From Leishmania donovani (lineage: Eukaryota; Euglenozoa; Kinetoplastea; Trypanosomatida; Trypanosomatidae), in assembly GCF_000227135.1 (NCBI RefSeq), contig NC_018263.1:1827367-1891366 (forward strand): 64,000 nt of DNA, written 5' to 3'. Below, one piece after another: positions 47,412 to 57,115 of this stretch. A program made the translations under genes and the position numbers. Under the pieces are notes generated by a model that saw only the letters and a list, made by a program, of their open reading frames with translations, did no database searches and was not told the origin of the DNA. Numbering within the stretch: position 1 is the first letter of the stretch; every line of letters starts with the position of its first letter.

Positions 47412-49064
47412 ATGAGCCGCGCAGCAGCCGGCACCGCTGCCGGCGTAGCGGTGATGGGCCTCTTTTCCCCCGCTCTCTCGACAGGAAACCGCCCTGCGTC
47501 TCTCGATTACATTTTTCAGCGCATTCGCCTCAACCTGGTCCCGTTAAACGCCCAGGACATCTACCAAATATGCACTGTCGTCTACAACAATGACACACTG
47601 GGTGTGCTGAGTGACGCCGAGCTGATGCGCGGCATTGCTGACGCGTTTCAACGATCAGACCAGCGTGTGCTCAATCCGTTTCAGGCCAGTCTTGTCATGG
47701 ACACGCTGCGACGTGCTGGCATCAACGCGTCGCCCAAGGAGGTGATGGTGCCGGAGGAGGAGGCGATTTCCCCAGAGACGCTGCTTAACGTGCTGCGTGC
47801 CATGAACGTGCACGGCGGCACGCGCGACGAGCGCAAGATAGATGAGGTGCTGAAGAATATACCTGCGGTACTGGACGAGTTCAGTCCTACCCAGCTGTCT
47901 CTTGCGCTGTGTGAGCTAGCGAAGCTGCGCTGCGCCAACGCCGAGGCCATGAATCGAATAGCCAAGCGGCTCTTTGAGAAAACGGAGGACTTGAGCGCCA
48001 TGGAGGTGTCACTGACAACCATCGCGCTTGCCAAGACCCGGGGGATGCCGTACGGGACAGTGCGACGTGCCTTTGCGCTGTCTGAGCAGCGGCTCGACGA
48101 GTTTCAGCCGGATGACTACGTGAACGTGCTGTTGGGGCTGCAAGCGGCAGGGAAGCAGTATAGCCGCACCTTTGTGAAGCTGGTCGAGGCCGCGCTCGGC
48201 AAGGTGGAGAACTTGGACGCAGTAACATTGACGCAGTTTCTGGTCACCTTTACGGCACTTGACTATGGAAAACGCGAACACCTTGAAATTTTTGCGGACG
48301 CTCTCGTGGACGTCGCGAGTGATCTCGATCAGCAAAATCTGGTTCAGTCGCTTGTCGCACTTCAGCGACTCGATCTTCTTCACGAGGAGCTCTTCAGCGC
48401 GCTCGCCGCGTGCTTGATGCGTTATGCCAAAAATCTGGAGCCGCGCTTTATCGCACCTGTGATGGACATTTGCAGCGGAGTATCCCATAACACGGATGGC
48501 CTGATGCACGTGTTGCTCGATCGTGCAGTCGAGTGCACACGTATGCTGCATCCGAACGACCTTGCCGATATTCTGGATATTGTGGCGCTGTACCCAGGTG
48601 CTCGCGGCCACGCATTGGTGGAAGTCTTTGGTCGGCAGGCGCGGCTCCGGTTGGAACTTTTCAACCCTGTTGCCTTGGCCCGCGCAACACGGGGGCTTGC
48701 TCATCTCGGCTACAGAGATGTGGACTACTACACGCAGGCTGCCGACACCGGGTTTCGCTTCGGGTTTAAGGATTGGAGTTCACTGGAGCCGATCCTCATG
48801 GGCATGTGCTTCAATGAAGAGGCCCCGGTGCGCACAATCAAGGTGCTTGCCTCCTTCGTCTCGCAGATGGCAAAGTCCATGTCGCTGCAGGAGGTGGAGC
48901 GCGCGAATCGATATCTGGTGCGGCTCAAGTGCGAGGAGGACCATGTCTACCGCTCCCTGGCGAACCGCGTGATGCACTTTGTGAAGGAGATTACACCCGA
49001 CATGCCACAAGAGCTTCAGGTATTGGTGCAGCGAGGGGCAGTGAACCGGCTCACTGAAGGTTGA
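47412..49064 (+). CDS. Helical-repeat protein, candidate RNA-editing (RESC) factor
   Basis: 550 aa. An Ala/Gly-rich, acid-free N terminus (about 1-28) suggests mitochondrial import. The rest is a continuous array of about 35-residue helix pairs. Typical units are LVPLNAQDIYQICTVVYNND, FSPTQLSLALCELAKLRC, LSAMEVSLTTIALAKTRG, FQPDDYVNVLLGLQAAGK and LDAVTLTQFLVTFTALDY. The pattern 'x-L/F-x-P-x-D/Q-hydrophobic helix' repeats about a dozen times. The all-helical ARM/HEAT-like make-up and size recall the T. brucei editing-complex component MRB10130. The PPR gene downstream looks like KPAF4, and I recall the T. brucei genes for these two proteins lying close together. That is remembered synteny, not a comparison. 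If correct, the protein acts as an interaction scaffold in mitochondrial mRNA editing. The start is the first ATG after the AG at 47223. Confidence 0.75.
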   Translation: MSRAAAGTAAGVAVMGLFSPALSTGNRPASLDYIFQRIRLNLVPLNAQDIYQICTVVYNNDTLGVLSDAELMRGIADAFQRSDQRVLNPFQASLVMDTLRRAGINASPKEVMVPEEEAISPETLLNVLRAMNVHGGTRDERKIDEVLKNIPAVLDEFSPTQLSLALCELAKLRCANAEAMNRIAKRLFEKTEDLSAMEVSLTTIALAKTRGMPYGTVRRAFALSEQRLDEFQPDDYVNVLLGLQAAGKQYSRTFVKLVEAALGKVENLDAVTLTQFLVTFTALDYGKREHLEIFADALVDVASDLDQQNLVQSLVALQRLDLLHEELFSALAACLMRYAKNLEPRFIAPVMDICSGVSHNTDGLMHVLLDRAVECTRMLHPNDLADILDIVALYPGARGHALVEVFGRQARLRLELFNPVALARATRGLAHLGYRDVDYYTQAADTGFRFGFKDWSSLEPILMGMCFNEEAPVRTIKVLASFVSQMAKSMSLQEVERANRYLVRLKCEEDHVYRSLANRVMHFVKEITPDMPQELQVLVQRGAVNRLTEG

Positions 49065-49953
49065 TGTTGTGTTCCTGTGGATGTCATGCTGCGAAAGCGT
49101 CGCGCATGCTCAGAGATGAGTTTGCATAAAAGCAGGTGGCCGCCGTTTGTGTTGCGCGCACCACATGGGCCTACATGTAGCGCGTACAACGCATCACGTT
49201 GGTCCGTTGCTGCTGCCCTTGGATTGTTTGCTGTTTTCGGACTGTTGGCGTCATTCTGCAGAAGGTAGCGGGCGTGTTCTTGCCGTGGAGGAAAATGTGA
49301 ACCACTCAGAGACGGGGGCAGGAGCAGCCAAGCTCTGCAAAGCACGTACACTCGCACCGGCCAGCTCCGTCCGTGTTTTGCGGGGTGCGTTCTCTCGCCT
49401 TTAAGCACACACGCGGCTCTTTGCTCCCATTCAGCATCCATAGAATCGGATGTCTCTGTGCGCTGGTTCACACTTCTTTCCACAAATCCGATCCCCGTCG
49501 GCTCTGCCTCGGCGATGCCAGTAAAACGTGAAGGCGCCCCCGCCCTGAATTCCACACGGTGCCCCTCTGCACACGATCGCACGACTGGCTCTTGCAGCGA
49601 TATGGTCGTGCGCCTTTGCAGCCCACCCCACCTGCCCTCCCCTGACCCACCTTACTCCGGTGTTCTGCTTCCCTCACTCCCTCGCCTTCCTGTCGGCGGC
49701 ATTACTGCCTTTCACTGTCGTGCGCTGGCGGGGATGTCTCCATGGCAAGACCACCGCCACGACTGCAAACGCTTACACACGCATACAGAGACAAGCATAG
49801 GCACAGCGTCACCCGTGCGCCGAGGAGTTTCGCTGCCCCTTTACGCGCCACCGAGCCATCGCCACACACACACGCATACACTCTCACTCTTTCCCTCCCC
49901 TTCTCCTCTGCTTACGGTCTCTATTCGGCTAGCGGTTCTTGTTGTCGTGCATC
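49065..49953 (+). other. Intergenic region upstream of the DUF1749 gene
   Basis: No gene recognised. Short CA-rich patches occur at about 49862-49880. It ends in a pyrimidine tract and AG at 49931-49932, 21 nt before the next ATG. Confidence 0.55.
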
Positions 49954-50907
49954 ATGGAAGGTCGTCTTGTTATTTTGCCACGGGATGGCATGCACAAAAC
50001 ATCCATGTTTCTCGTTGGCACTGCACATCGCTGCATTCTCGCTGTCGGGTCCCAGTCAGAGGGGCTGCTCGCCACCCCGTATGTGCAGGAGATGGCGGAC
50101 GCCTTGAAGGGGGAGTGGACCATTGCTCACGTGGTGCTGGGCAGCAGCCATGTCGGGCGATCTGCCCCCAGCCACGAGGCAGACGCGGACGACGTGGATG
50201 CCGCGCTGGCGCTCCTGGTGAAGGAGCACAGCATGAACGAGGTGGTCCTCTATGCTAGTGGAACTGGCGTGCAGGTTGCACTGGAGGCGCTGGCGTCGGC
50301 TGCTCATGCGGAAGTGGTGACGCGCGTCATCCTGCAAGGAGGCATCGTGTCGCCGCAGCGCAGCAAGCTCTTTTCTGTAGAAGCAACCAAACGCCGTCTC
50401 GAAATGGCACGTGCGCTCATTGCAGAGAAGCGCGGGGACGATACAACGGCGATGGCGAAGGTGTACGATATGGCAGTGACGCCAGCGCGCCTCTCTCGGA
50501 ATGCGACGCTGACGGTGCAGGAGGCGCTATGGCAACCGGTGTTGGGGGAGTCTGAGTCTACCTGTAAGCAGACACTGCGCGGGGTGACGGTGCCAACGCT
50601 GTTTCTCCTATCCACAGAGGCGTCGTACACGGCGGCGGCGAAGGACGCCGTGCCGGCGGTGCAGCGCGCCGCGAGGGATGCGATTGGCCTGCCCACCGAG
50701 GATGTCCAGGTCACGCTACTTCCCACCACGATCGACGAGCATCGATGCGCGCTCAACGGAAACGGTGCGCTGGCGGTCAAGGCCGTCAGTGACTTTCTTC
50801 AAGGGGCCGACGCGCGCCGTGCACAGTTCGAGCCAGGCACCACGGTCGTGGCTCTCGAGGCAAAGCAAAAGAAAGAAGTCACTCTTGTCAACGGTGTCTG
50901 CGCGTGA
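49954..50907 (+). CDS. DUF1749-like alpha/beta hydrolase, probably lacking the nucleophile
   Basis: 317 aa. The DUF1749 family (fungal and protist alpha/beta hydrolases related to siderophore esterases) is suggested by GSQSEGLLATPYVQEMADAL (32-51), then VVLGSSHVG, and a D-rich helix before EVVLYASGTGVQ (96-107). In the family the last motif reads VLMGHSTGCQ with Ser as nucleophile. Aligned without gaps, this protein has Gly103 at the Ser position and Ser102 at the preceding His position, so normal catalysis may be lost. A late DEHRCAL motif (about 266-272) could hold the His. There is no signal peptide or membrane segment. Alternatives are a shifted nucleophile (Ser102) or a binding-only role. 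The longer frame starts at TTG (49939), so the first ATG is used. Confidence 0.72.
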   Translation: MEGRLVILPRDGMHKTSMFLVGTAHRCILAVGSQSEGLLATPYVQEMADALKGEWTIAHVVLGSSHVGRSAPSHEADADDVDAALALLVKEHSMNEVVLYASGTGVQVALEALASAAHAEVVTRVILQGGIVSPQRSKLFSVEATKRRLEMARALIAEKRGDDTTAMAKVYDMAVTPARLSRNATLTVQEALWQPVLGESESTCKQTLRGVTVPTLFLLSTEASYTAAAKDAVPAVQRAARDAIGLPTEDVQVTLLPTTIDEHRCALNGNGALAVKAVSDFLQGADARRAQFEPGTTVVALEAKQKKEVTLVNGVCA

Positions 50908-51253
50908 AACTGGAGCACGCATGTCGAATGCAAAATGGGAGAGAGCATGCGGCTCGTAAAAGCAAAGGAGAAAGATCCCGCTCTTGTCTGAGGTCCTTGC
51001 TTTGCGAGCCTGCGGCTGTAGAAGGTGAAATGCAGCTCTGCCCCATCCTCCCCCTGCCTCGCCGTCGTCCGATCGTTCCGCCGACCAAAGCGTGCACACG
51101 CGCTGTCCGGCGCTGCTGGCACGGCGCACCACACCCACAGCCAAAGCACCCCGAGGTCGAAAGGGCAAGAGAGATACATGGAAAAGGCGCGCAGGGATCT
51201 ATAGCAATCATTTTGAAAGTGGTCGTGCGCGAAGCGCACGGCACCTCCGACGT

Positions 51254-51814
51254 CCCGGGCGGGTGGGCTGGCGAGGCCCGGGTGCCGGCAGCATGGCGAG
51301 AGCAGCCCGAATCAACGCAGCGAGTCCTCCAGACGCCCATGTGGAGTGTCGCCACACGGTGGCACGGGAGTGCGCGGCGCGAGGCAACGGGGTGCGAAGG
51401 ATGGCCCGCAGGCAGCGGTGCGCAGGGTCTCGGAGGGCCCTGGCCTGAGAGGCTGGCCGACGTTGTCCGTGAGCTCACCCGGTGCGCGCGTAGCTNNNNN
51501 NNNNNNNNNNNNNNNNNNNNNNNNNNNNNNNNNNNNNNNNNNNNNNNNNNNNNNNNNNNNNNNNNNNNNNNNNNNNGAAGGCGTGCAGGCCACCCGCCTC
51601 TGCGTCTGGCGCGGATCGGGCAGCACGCCGCCGGCGGAGGGACCGAGAGGGGCAGGACGGGGAGAGCTGGTTAGACGCGTGGCCTGATTCGATGACAGGG
51701 GCTGGGCGGGCGCGTCCCAGAGGGCCTGGATGTCGCGGTGGTGCGGCAGCGGTGGTGGAGCTGTGGCTGGGTGTGCGTATATTCTGTTGCCCTGTACTTG
51801 GTCGAATATGGACA
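51254..51814 (+). mobile_element. SIDER-like retroposon copy 2, interrupted by an assembly gap
   Basis: About 560 bp, the size reported for Leishmania SIDERs. The left end shows CCCGGGC (51254-51260) and its exact reverse complement GCCCGGG (51276-51282). This mirrors the CCCTGGC...GCCAGGG pairing at the start of the conserved 77-79-nt hallmark of L1Tc/ingi-type elements. The right end is set by where similarity to copy 1 stops (51814). A-rich sequence follows (cgtcgggaaaaagaaaacg), which may be a degenerate poly(A) tail. There is no coding capacity, as expected for a non-autonomous element. It sits in the 3' UTR of the DUF1749 gene in the sense orientation. I could not find convincing target-site duplications. 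Confidence 0.72.
51496..51576. other. Assembly gap (81 N) inside SIDER-like copy 2
   Basis: Undetermined bases. The last 12 of them correspond to 21821-21832 of copy 1, so copy 1 partly fills this gap. Confidence 0.95.
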
Positions 51815-53432
51815 CGTCGGGAAAAAGAAAACGTGGCAAAAGCGCCTGCTCTGCAACTATTCGTTCTGATGTTGCTGTCGTGATTTCTTCTCCGCTTACC
51901 GCCCACCCTTTCGGGCGCGGGCCTCTCTCGAGTCGTGTCCTGTAGCGGTTGCTCCGCGGTTTCTCTCTGTGTGGCGCTTCCGCACTTCGTGGAAGACGCC
52001 TCCCGCCTCTCCCCTTCCCTCCCCACGCACGCCATTTCGTTTCTTTTTTTTTATGTACAAGGTAATACTAGAACGACTGCACCTTGTGGGCGTCGCGCTC
52101 TTTTTCTTTTCCTTTGTTTTTATTCTCGCTTGTTTGATTTGGATTCCCCGTGCCGTTAGGACTCGAGAGGAAGACCGGACTTCCAGGCGTGCACCTCGGA
52201 GGTGCAATGCCGTGTCTTCTCCTCTTCTATCCCTTCCGAAGCTGCCTCACACTACGCAGGCATACATACACGGACGCGCAGACACAGACAGTGCGCACGG
52301 TTGCCTCGACGGCAACACCCACAACAGTGCTGCCTTGTATATATGACCCACTCGGCTGTCTTTTTGTTTTGCGAAGTGCCGCTGCCCTGTGTGTATGCCC
52401 GCTGATGTAGCTGTGCAACCATGGCGGTGAGGGAGAAGGATTTGAGTTTTTTTCGGTCTCCTTTCTCTCAGCCGATGTGAAGTAACCCGATGTTGTTCCT
52501 CCTTTCCTTGTAGCCTTCGCAAACTATCAGCAACAACGAAAGAAAAAGGCGAAACGCTATACACAGATAAAAGAGCAGCAAGCTCACTGGGGCGTCTCTC
52601 TTACCAACAACGACATCTCCACAGGAGTGCAGGTGGCATGCACCTGTACGAGCGCGGTCCTTTGTGGTGCTGCTGCGCGCTCGCATACATATTTCGGTCT
52701 CCTCCAGTTTTCCCCGCTGGGCATTCGGGTGGTGGTGGTGGGGGAGGGGGCAGCACAGAAGCGGCAGCAGGCAAGCATGGGTTGCCGCAAGCGAATGCGA
52801 CGAGTGCGACACTTGCCTTCCAAAACAGGAGATGTAGCCGAGCAAAGACCGGCGGCGCGTATGTGAACGGTAAACTTTTGCTTTCTCACGCGTTTTCTCC
52901 CTTTTTGTGTGTCTGCTGCTTCCATCCTCGTGCATGTGCGCATCTCTCCCTCTCGCTCGCGCGTGTGCCGGTTCTCACAAATTCGCCCACCTCTCGCGGT
53001 GTCTCGCAGTGCACCTTCCCACACTGACGGGCAATTTCTCAGGATCTCTCGATCTCTGCCACGCGGAGTAGCGGGAGAGCGTATTGGAGACGTGCTCCGT
53101 TTCTCTTTGGTTTCGCTCGCTCAGACATCCTCGAGGTAGCGGAGAGCGCCATCGTCATGTGTGGAGAACGCACCGTCATAGAACAGGGGAAGCGATATAC
53201 AATCATCGGGGGCTTCTTTGCCCTTTTTCGGTTCTCGTGTTGTTTGTTTGTAGGATCTCACCCTCGCCTCCGCCTTTTCTAAGCAGTTCGTGTACACACT
53301 CGTTCACAGACGCATCAGCGCCGAGCTGGTCACTTGCGTACGACTTTCCTCACTCCACCCCGCCCCCTCCCCGCCTCTCTGCACGTCCTCGTGCGTGACT
53401 ATCTTCCTTGCTCTCGGGAATACGTATCTCGC

Positions 53433-56213
53433 ATGTTCTCGGAATCCGATGAAAGCACCTATACGGTGCACGAGGTCCATCGTGATGACGGCGGCGCCGT
53501 GCCCAAGCCGGTGGAGAGTCAGACGGAGCCAGAGACGAGCTCTCATTTGGCGCGGTACTACCGCCTCGGGACAAAGGAGCGGCACGCCTTTGACGAACAC
53601 ATGCGCCATCTTCGGCAGCAGGTAGCGGCGGTGGAGCGGGAGCGGCAATTCCGTGTGTCGCATCCGTTCCAGCCAAAGACCTGTACGCCCTTCGCAACTG
53701 TCGCAGACGCAGTCACGGATGCAGCGCAGGCCGACAGTCCAAGCCGCTTAGCACCTCCGGTCGCCTCTGGCATCGGGTCGTCCTCGTCACCGTCGGGCGT
53801 GCGTCCAGTCTTTGAGCGGCTAGCCGCGCAGGCGGTGCAGCTGGAGATGCGGCGACGCCACCGCGAGGAGCAGCGGCGGCGAGCCGAGGCAGCGTCTCTA
53901 CGTGGTGCTTTTCAGCCCCACATAAACCACACAGCCCCCATCTACGCTGAGCGCCTGCAGCACCTTGACCTGGTCCCCGTGGAGGAACGACTTCTCCACT
54001 ACGGCGAGTTTGTCGCTCGCGAACGCCAACGGAAGCAGGAACTCAAGGAGGTAGAGCAGACAGTGGCGTGGCAGTCTACACAAGCATCTGTGGTAGGTGC
54101 AGGTACCTCTCAGCCACGAGGTCCGGAGGAGCGTCGCCAACAGCAGGAGGAGTTCCTGGCGCGCAATCACCGATTTCTCGCAGAGCGGTCGAAGCACCGC
54201 CAATGCGCAGAGGCAGCGGCCGCTGAGGCCTTCTCCTTTCAGCCCAAAATCTCCGCTACGTCCGCCGCGCTTGACGAAGCGCGCCAGCGCTGTGCGAACG
54301 CCGTTTCCACTAGCGAACTGGGCCAGCTCCTCAACCGCTCCGTCGACGCGCCGCCTCTTAGCATCTCCAAGACCTCTGCCAACGCTGGGCGCCGCAGCGA
54401 CGCCCTCTACGCATTAGCGGTGGCTCGGCAGCGCCAGCGGATGGAGAAGCTGGATCACAACAGTTCTAACAGTGGTGAGACCACTAACGGTGTCGACAAA
54501 GGCAAAGCTGTCGAGGGGCCGAAGGCGACCCATCAGCCGCTGACGAACCCGACGTCAGCCAAGTGGATCGCCGAAGGAGCGCACGGGCCATTCTTCCAGG
54601 AGGACTTTGTTCGTCGTCAGGCACTCTACGAGGAAGTGAAGCGGGAGGAGGCGGCGCTCCGTGCCACCGCCGTGCAGGAGCCAGAGCTCAGCAGTGGCAG
54701 ACCTGCCGCGCACAAGGTGGATGCAAAGCAGCTGAATCAGCGTCTCTACTACAGCGCTAAAACGGCACGCGAGGCTTCGGAGCGGCGTAGACAGGCTCTG
54801 GTGAGTGCGCGTGAGTGTCCCTTCCGCCCGCAACTGTCACCTGGAACGAAGTACGTGCTGCAGCACATGCCCTCCCGTGACGGCGATGTTGTGAAGCGGC
54901 TGACGTCGCAGCGGGGCAGCGGCTCGAGCGGCGGTGCCCGCGTTGCCATGGACAACGATCTATACGCTCCTGCACCGGCGCACCAGCCTTCCTTGCAAGG
55001 CCACTCTCGTAGCCCTTCACAGCAACGAAAGACCGAAGTGAAGAACTCCACTGAAGTCGGGCAGGACACCCGGCGAAGAAGAACGTCTCTGCGCACGGCG
55101 TCGCCTCGAACAGAGGCACGGGGCGAAAGAGCTGACGGGAGCGGTGACGAGCTACCGGCGCAGCAGCAGCAACGAAAGCAGCACGGCCGCCCTTTGACGC
55201 TTGACCAGGTGGAGCACTTTTATCAGCGACAAATCGCCGCTCTCCAGCAGCGAAAGGACTTGATTCAAGAGCGCAGGGAGGGCAAGGCGATGGAGGAACT
55301 TGTGGAATGCACGTTTCGGCCCCGCACGAACACGGACCGACATGTGGGTATGGAAAGCGGCGCGGGCGAGGGGGCGGACACTGCGGTGTCCGTGAATCAC
55401 GTCACTGGTGTCTCGGCGTTTCTTGAGCGGCAGGCCGTCGCACGAGTGCGCAAGGCGGAACACGACGAGCTCGTACGCACCGTGGGTCTTCCACGGCACA
55501 AGAGTGCGGGGAGCAACGGCACATCTTCGCGCACCACGGCCTTGAGCCCGTTCAAGTTCCAGACGGAGATGCGCCGCCAACGATTGCCGAGCTCCCCGCT
55601 TGAGAGCAAGCAGCGTCGTGAAGCCGCCCCCTTCTCTACGGCAGCGCTGACGACGGCGGAACGCGCCTTGCACGAGGCGATCGAGCAGTCGCGTCGCTGC
55701 CCGGGCGCAAGTTCGCAGGCGCCGCTCTTCCCTCTTCCCGGATGCGCGCATGCGAGCGAGGATGGCGTGCACTTTGACGACCGCGGTCATGTTGCGGCAG
55801 CGTCGAAGGACGTGGAGGAACCGACGTCGCGCGTGCCCCCTTCAACGCTGTCAACGGAGAAGAAAGGGCGCGGCGATGCAGCCGCTGTCGGGGTTGGCTA
55901 CGATCGGCCATCGCTCTTCTCCTTGATCTCGCCGAATACTTTCTCTGGTAGGAGCCTGGGCTCTGCCGCTTACGAGTCTGGAAACGGAAAGGGCACACCT
56001 GCGGGACGCGGCTTTGCCAGTGACAAGCCATCACCATCTGCCCTGAAAGGCTCCAAGCAACGCCTCACCGCTAGCGTGAAGCGGCAACGCCGAAACCGCT
56101 CAGTCTCCTTTGTAGAGGAGGCCGCCGACACGCCAGTGGCAGGTGTGGCGCTCAGAGGTCGTAAGTCGTTCGCCGATCCCGCCCACTTGGCGTTCCTCAG
56201 TGGAGAGCTGTGA
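53433..56213 (+). CDS. Charged helical protein with five F-x-P motifs, probably cytoskeletal
   Basis: 926 aa, family not recognised. Charged helices alternate with a recurrent motif F-(Q/R)-P-(K/H/Q/R): HPFQPKT (about 77), AFQPHIN (about 159), FSFQPKI (about 268), CPFRPQL (about 462) and CTFRPRT (about 626). Most are followed by one or two Arg/Glu-rich helices such as ERLLHYGEFVARERQRKQEL. Motifs of the FxPxI type are common in flagellar and cortical proteins of protists, which suggests, but does not show, a flagellar or subpellicular role. The last 250 residues are Ser/Gly-rich and disordered, with a basic patch (SVKRQRRNRSVSF) that could be a kinase site. There is no membrane segment. The longer frame begins with TTG (53334), so the first ATG is used; no ATG precedes it after the probable acceptor. 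Confidence 0.75.
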   Translation: MFSESDESTYTVHEVHRDDGGAVPKPVESQTEPETSSHLARYYRLGTKERHAFDEHMRHLRQQVAAVERERQFRVSHPFQPKTCTPFATVADAVTDAAQADSPSRLAPPVASGIGSSSSPSGVRPVFERLAAQAVQLEMRRRHREEQRRRAEAASLRGAFQPHINHTAPIYAERLQHLDLVPVEERLLHYGEFVARERQRKQELKEVEQTVAWQSTQASVVGAGTSQPRGPEERRQQQEEFLARNHRFLAERSKHRQCAEAAAAEAFSFQPKISATSAALDEARQRCANAVSTSELGQLLNRSVDAPPLSISKTSANAGRRSDALYALAVARQRQRMEKLDHNSSNSGETTNGVDKGKAVEGPKATHQPLTNPTSAKWIAEGAHGPFFQEDFVRRQALYEEVKREEAALRATAVQEPELSSGRPAAHKVDAKQLNQRLYYSAKTAREASERRRQALVSARECPFRPQLSPGTKYVLQHMPSRDGDVVKRLTSQRGSGSSGGARVAMDNDLYAPAPAHQPSLQGHSRSPSQQRKTEVKNSTEVGQDTRRRRTSLRTASPRTEARGERADGSGDELPAQQQQRKQHGRPLTLDQVEHFYQRQIAALQQRKDLIQERREGKAMEELVECTFRPRTNTDRHVGMESGAGEGADTAVSVNHVTGVSAFLERQAVARVRKAEHDELVRTVGLPRHKSAGSNGTSSRTTALSPFKFQTEMRRQRLPSSPLESKQRREAAPFSTAALTTAERALHEAIEQSRRCPGASSQAPLFPLPGCAHASEDGVHFDDRGHVAAASKDVEEPTSRVPPSTLSTEKKGRGDAAAVGVGYDRPSLFSLISPNTFSGRSLGSAAYESGNGKGTPAGRGFASDKPSPSALKGSKQRLTASVKRQRRNRSVSFVEEAADTPVAGVALRGRKSFADPAHLAFLSGEL

Positions 56214-57115
56214 GGGAGGTATGGCGCGACGCGAACGCGAGTTGTTGGACAGAGCCGCTGTCGAATAGAGGCAACCTTGACAAACCCGTCGCTTCTTCTC
56301 TCTCTCGGGTGTGCCGATCCCGGGGAGGGGGCATAGAAGGAAGAAACATATAGAACATCTGATCACTTGTGTGCGAGGAGCATCCCGTGGAGCGTCTGTG
56401 AAGAGCCGCCACCACAGACGCGCACGACGGCCATACAAGCAACGCTGCTTTGCATCTTCGCAGATGCACGTCTAACACATGAGCGTTGGAAGCAGAGAAG
56501 AAAAAGTGCCGGCCTGCACCAAATTGGTGCAGCTGCGGCACATGGGCACAGATACACGCACACAGGCGCAGTTGCCCCCGCCCCCGTCCCTTCCCAGGTT
56601 TTTCTTTTGCTCGTTCGTCGATGCCTTGTGCACACAAAAAAAGCACAGAGAAGGAAGACGAGCAATTTTCAGGAAAGTGCTGCGTCGACCCCCTGCTCTG
56701 TCTCTCCCTCTCTACATCTGTATATATGTATAGATAGGTACACTTCTCGCTTGCTGGCTTTCCTCGTCTTTCTTCTGTGCGTTTCCAGCCGCACGGTCTA
56801 CTGCTCTCCGTCTCTCCTTGTGCGCCCTCTGTGGCTGTGCTGGAAAAAGACGGAGAGAGCCCTCGAAGGCATCGATGCCACTGTGCCTGCACGAACTCCC
56901 CCTCCCTCCCCCCCCAAACACACACAGACGCACACGCCTGTGTGCGCATAGATTCACCTGGACACTTTCATAGATTGCCAGCCGCGTCATTGGACACGGT
57001 CGCGCTGCTTCTTTTTGCTGGCAGCTCGTGCAGAGACACAGTGACGCCAGAACAGGAACAAAACTTAGTGAAAGAATCCAGGTGGGCTGCCTCGATCAAG
57101 GTGCACGCCCTCCTT
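56214..57115 (+). other. Intergenic region upstream of the methyltransferase gene
   Basis: No gene recognised. A C-rich tract (56888-56913) is the strongest candidate polypyrimidine signal. No ATG occurs between it and the start at 57116. An open frame runs in phase with the methyltransferase from 56777 but only from a GTG, and its composition is simple-sequence. Confidence 0.5.

Larger units (their letters stand above)
50908..53432 (+). other. 2.5-kb intergenic region with SIDER-like copy 2
   Basis: Apart from the retroposon-like repeat and its internal gap (51254-51814), the sequence is pyrimidine-rich with short microsatellites and no credible gene. The candidate acceptor for the following gene is AG at 53282-53283 after a C/T tract. 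No ATG lies between it and the start at 53433. Confidence 0.55.

Noticed and set aside
51254..51814. Repeat as a coding gene (256-codon frame through the gap)
   Set aside because: The frame depends on N bases, and the sequence is duplicated at 21.8-22.1 kb as a non-coding dispersed repeat.
52053..52346. 97-codon ATG frame with a hydrophobic stretch
   Set aside because: The apparent membrane helix is encoded by a T-rich tract (FFFSFVFIL), there is no AG between the preceding T run and the ATG, and the remainder is simple sequence.
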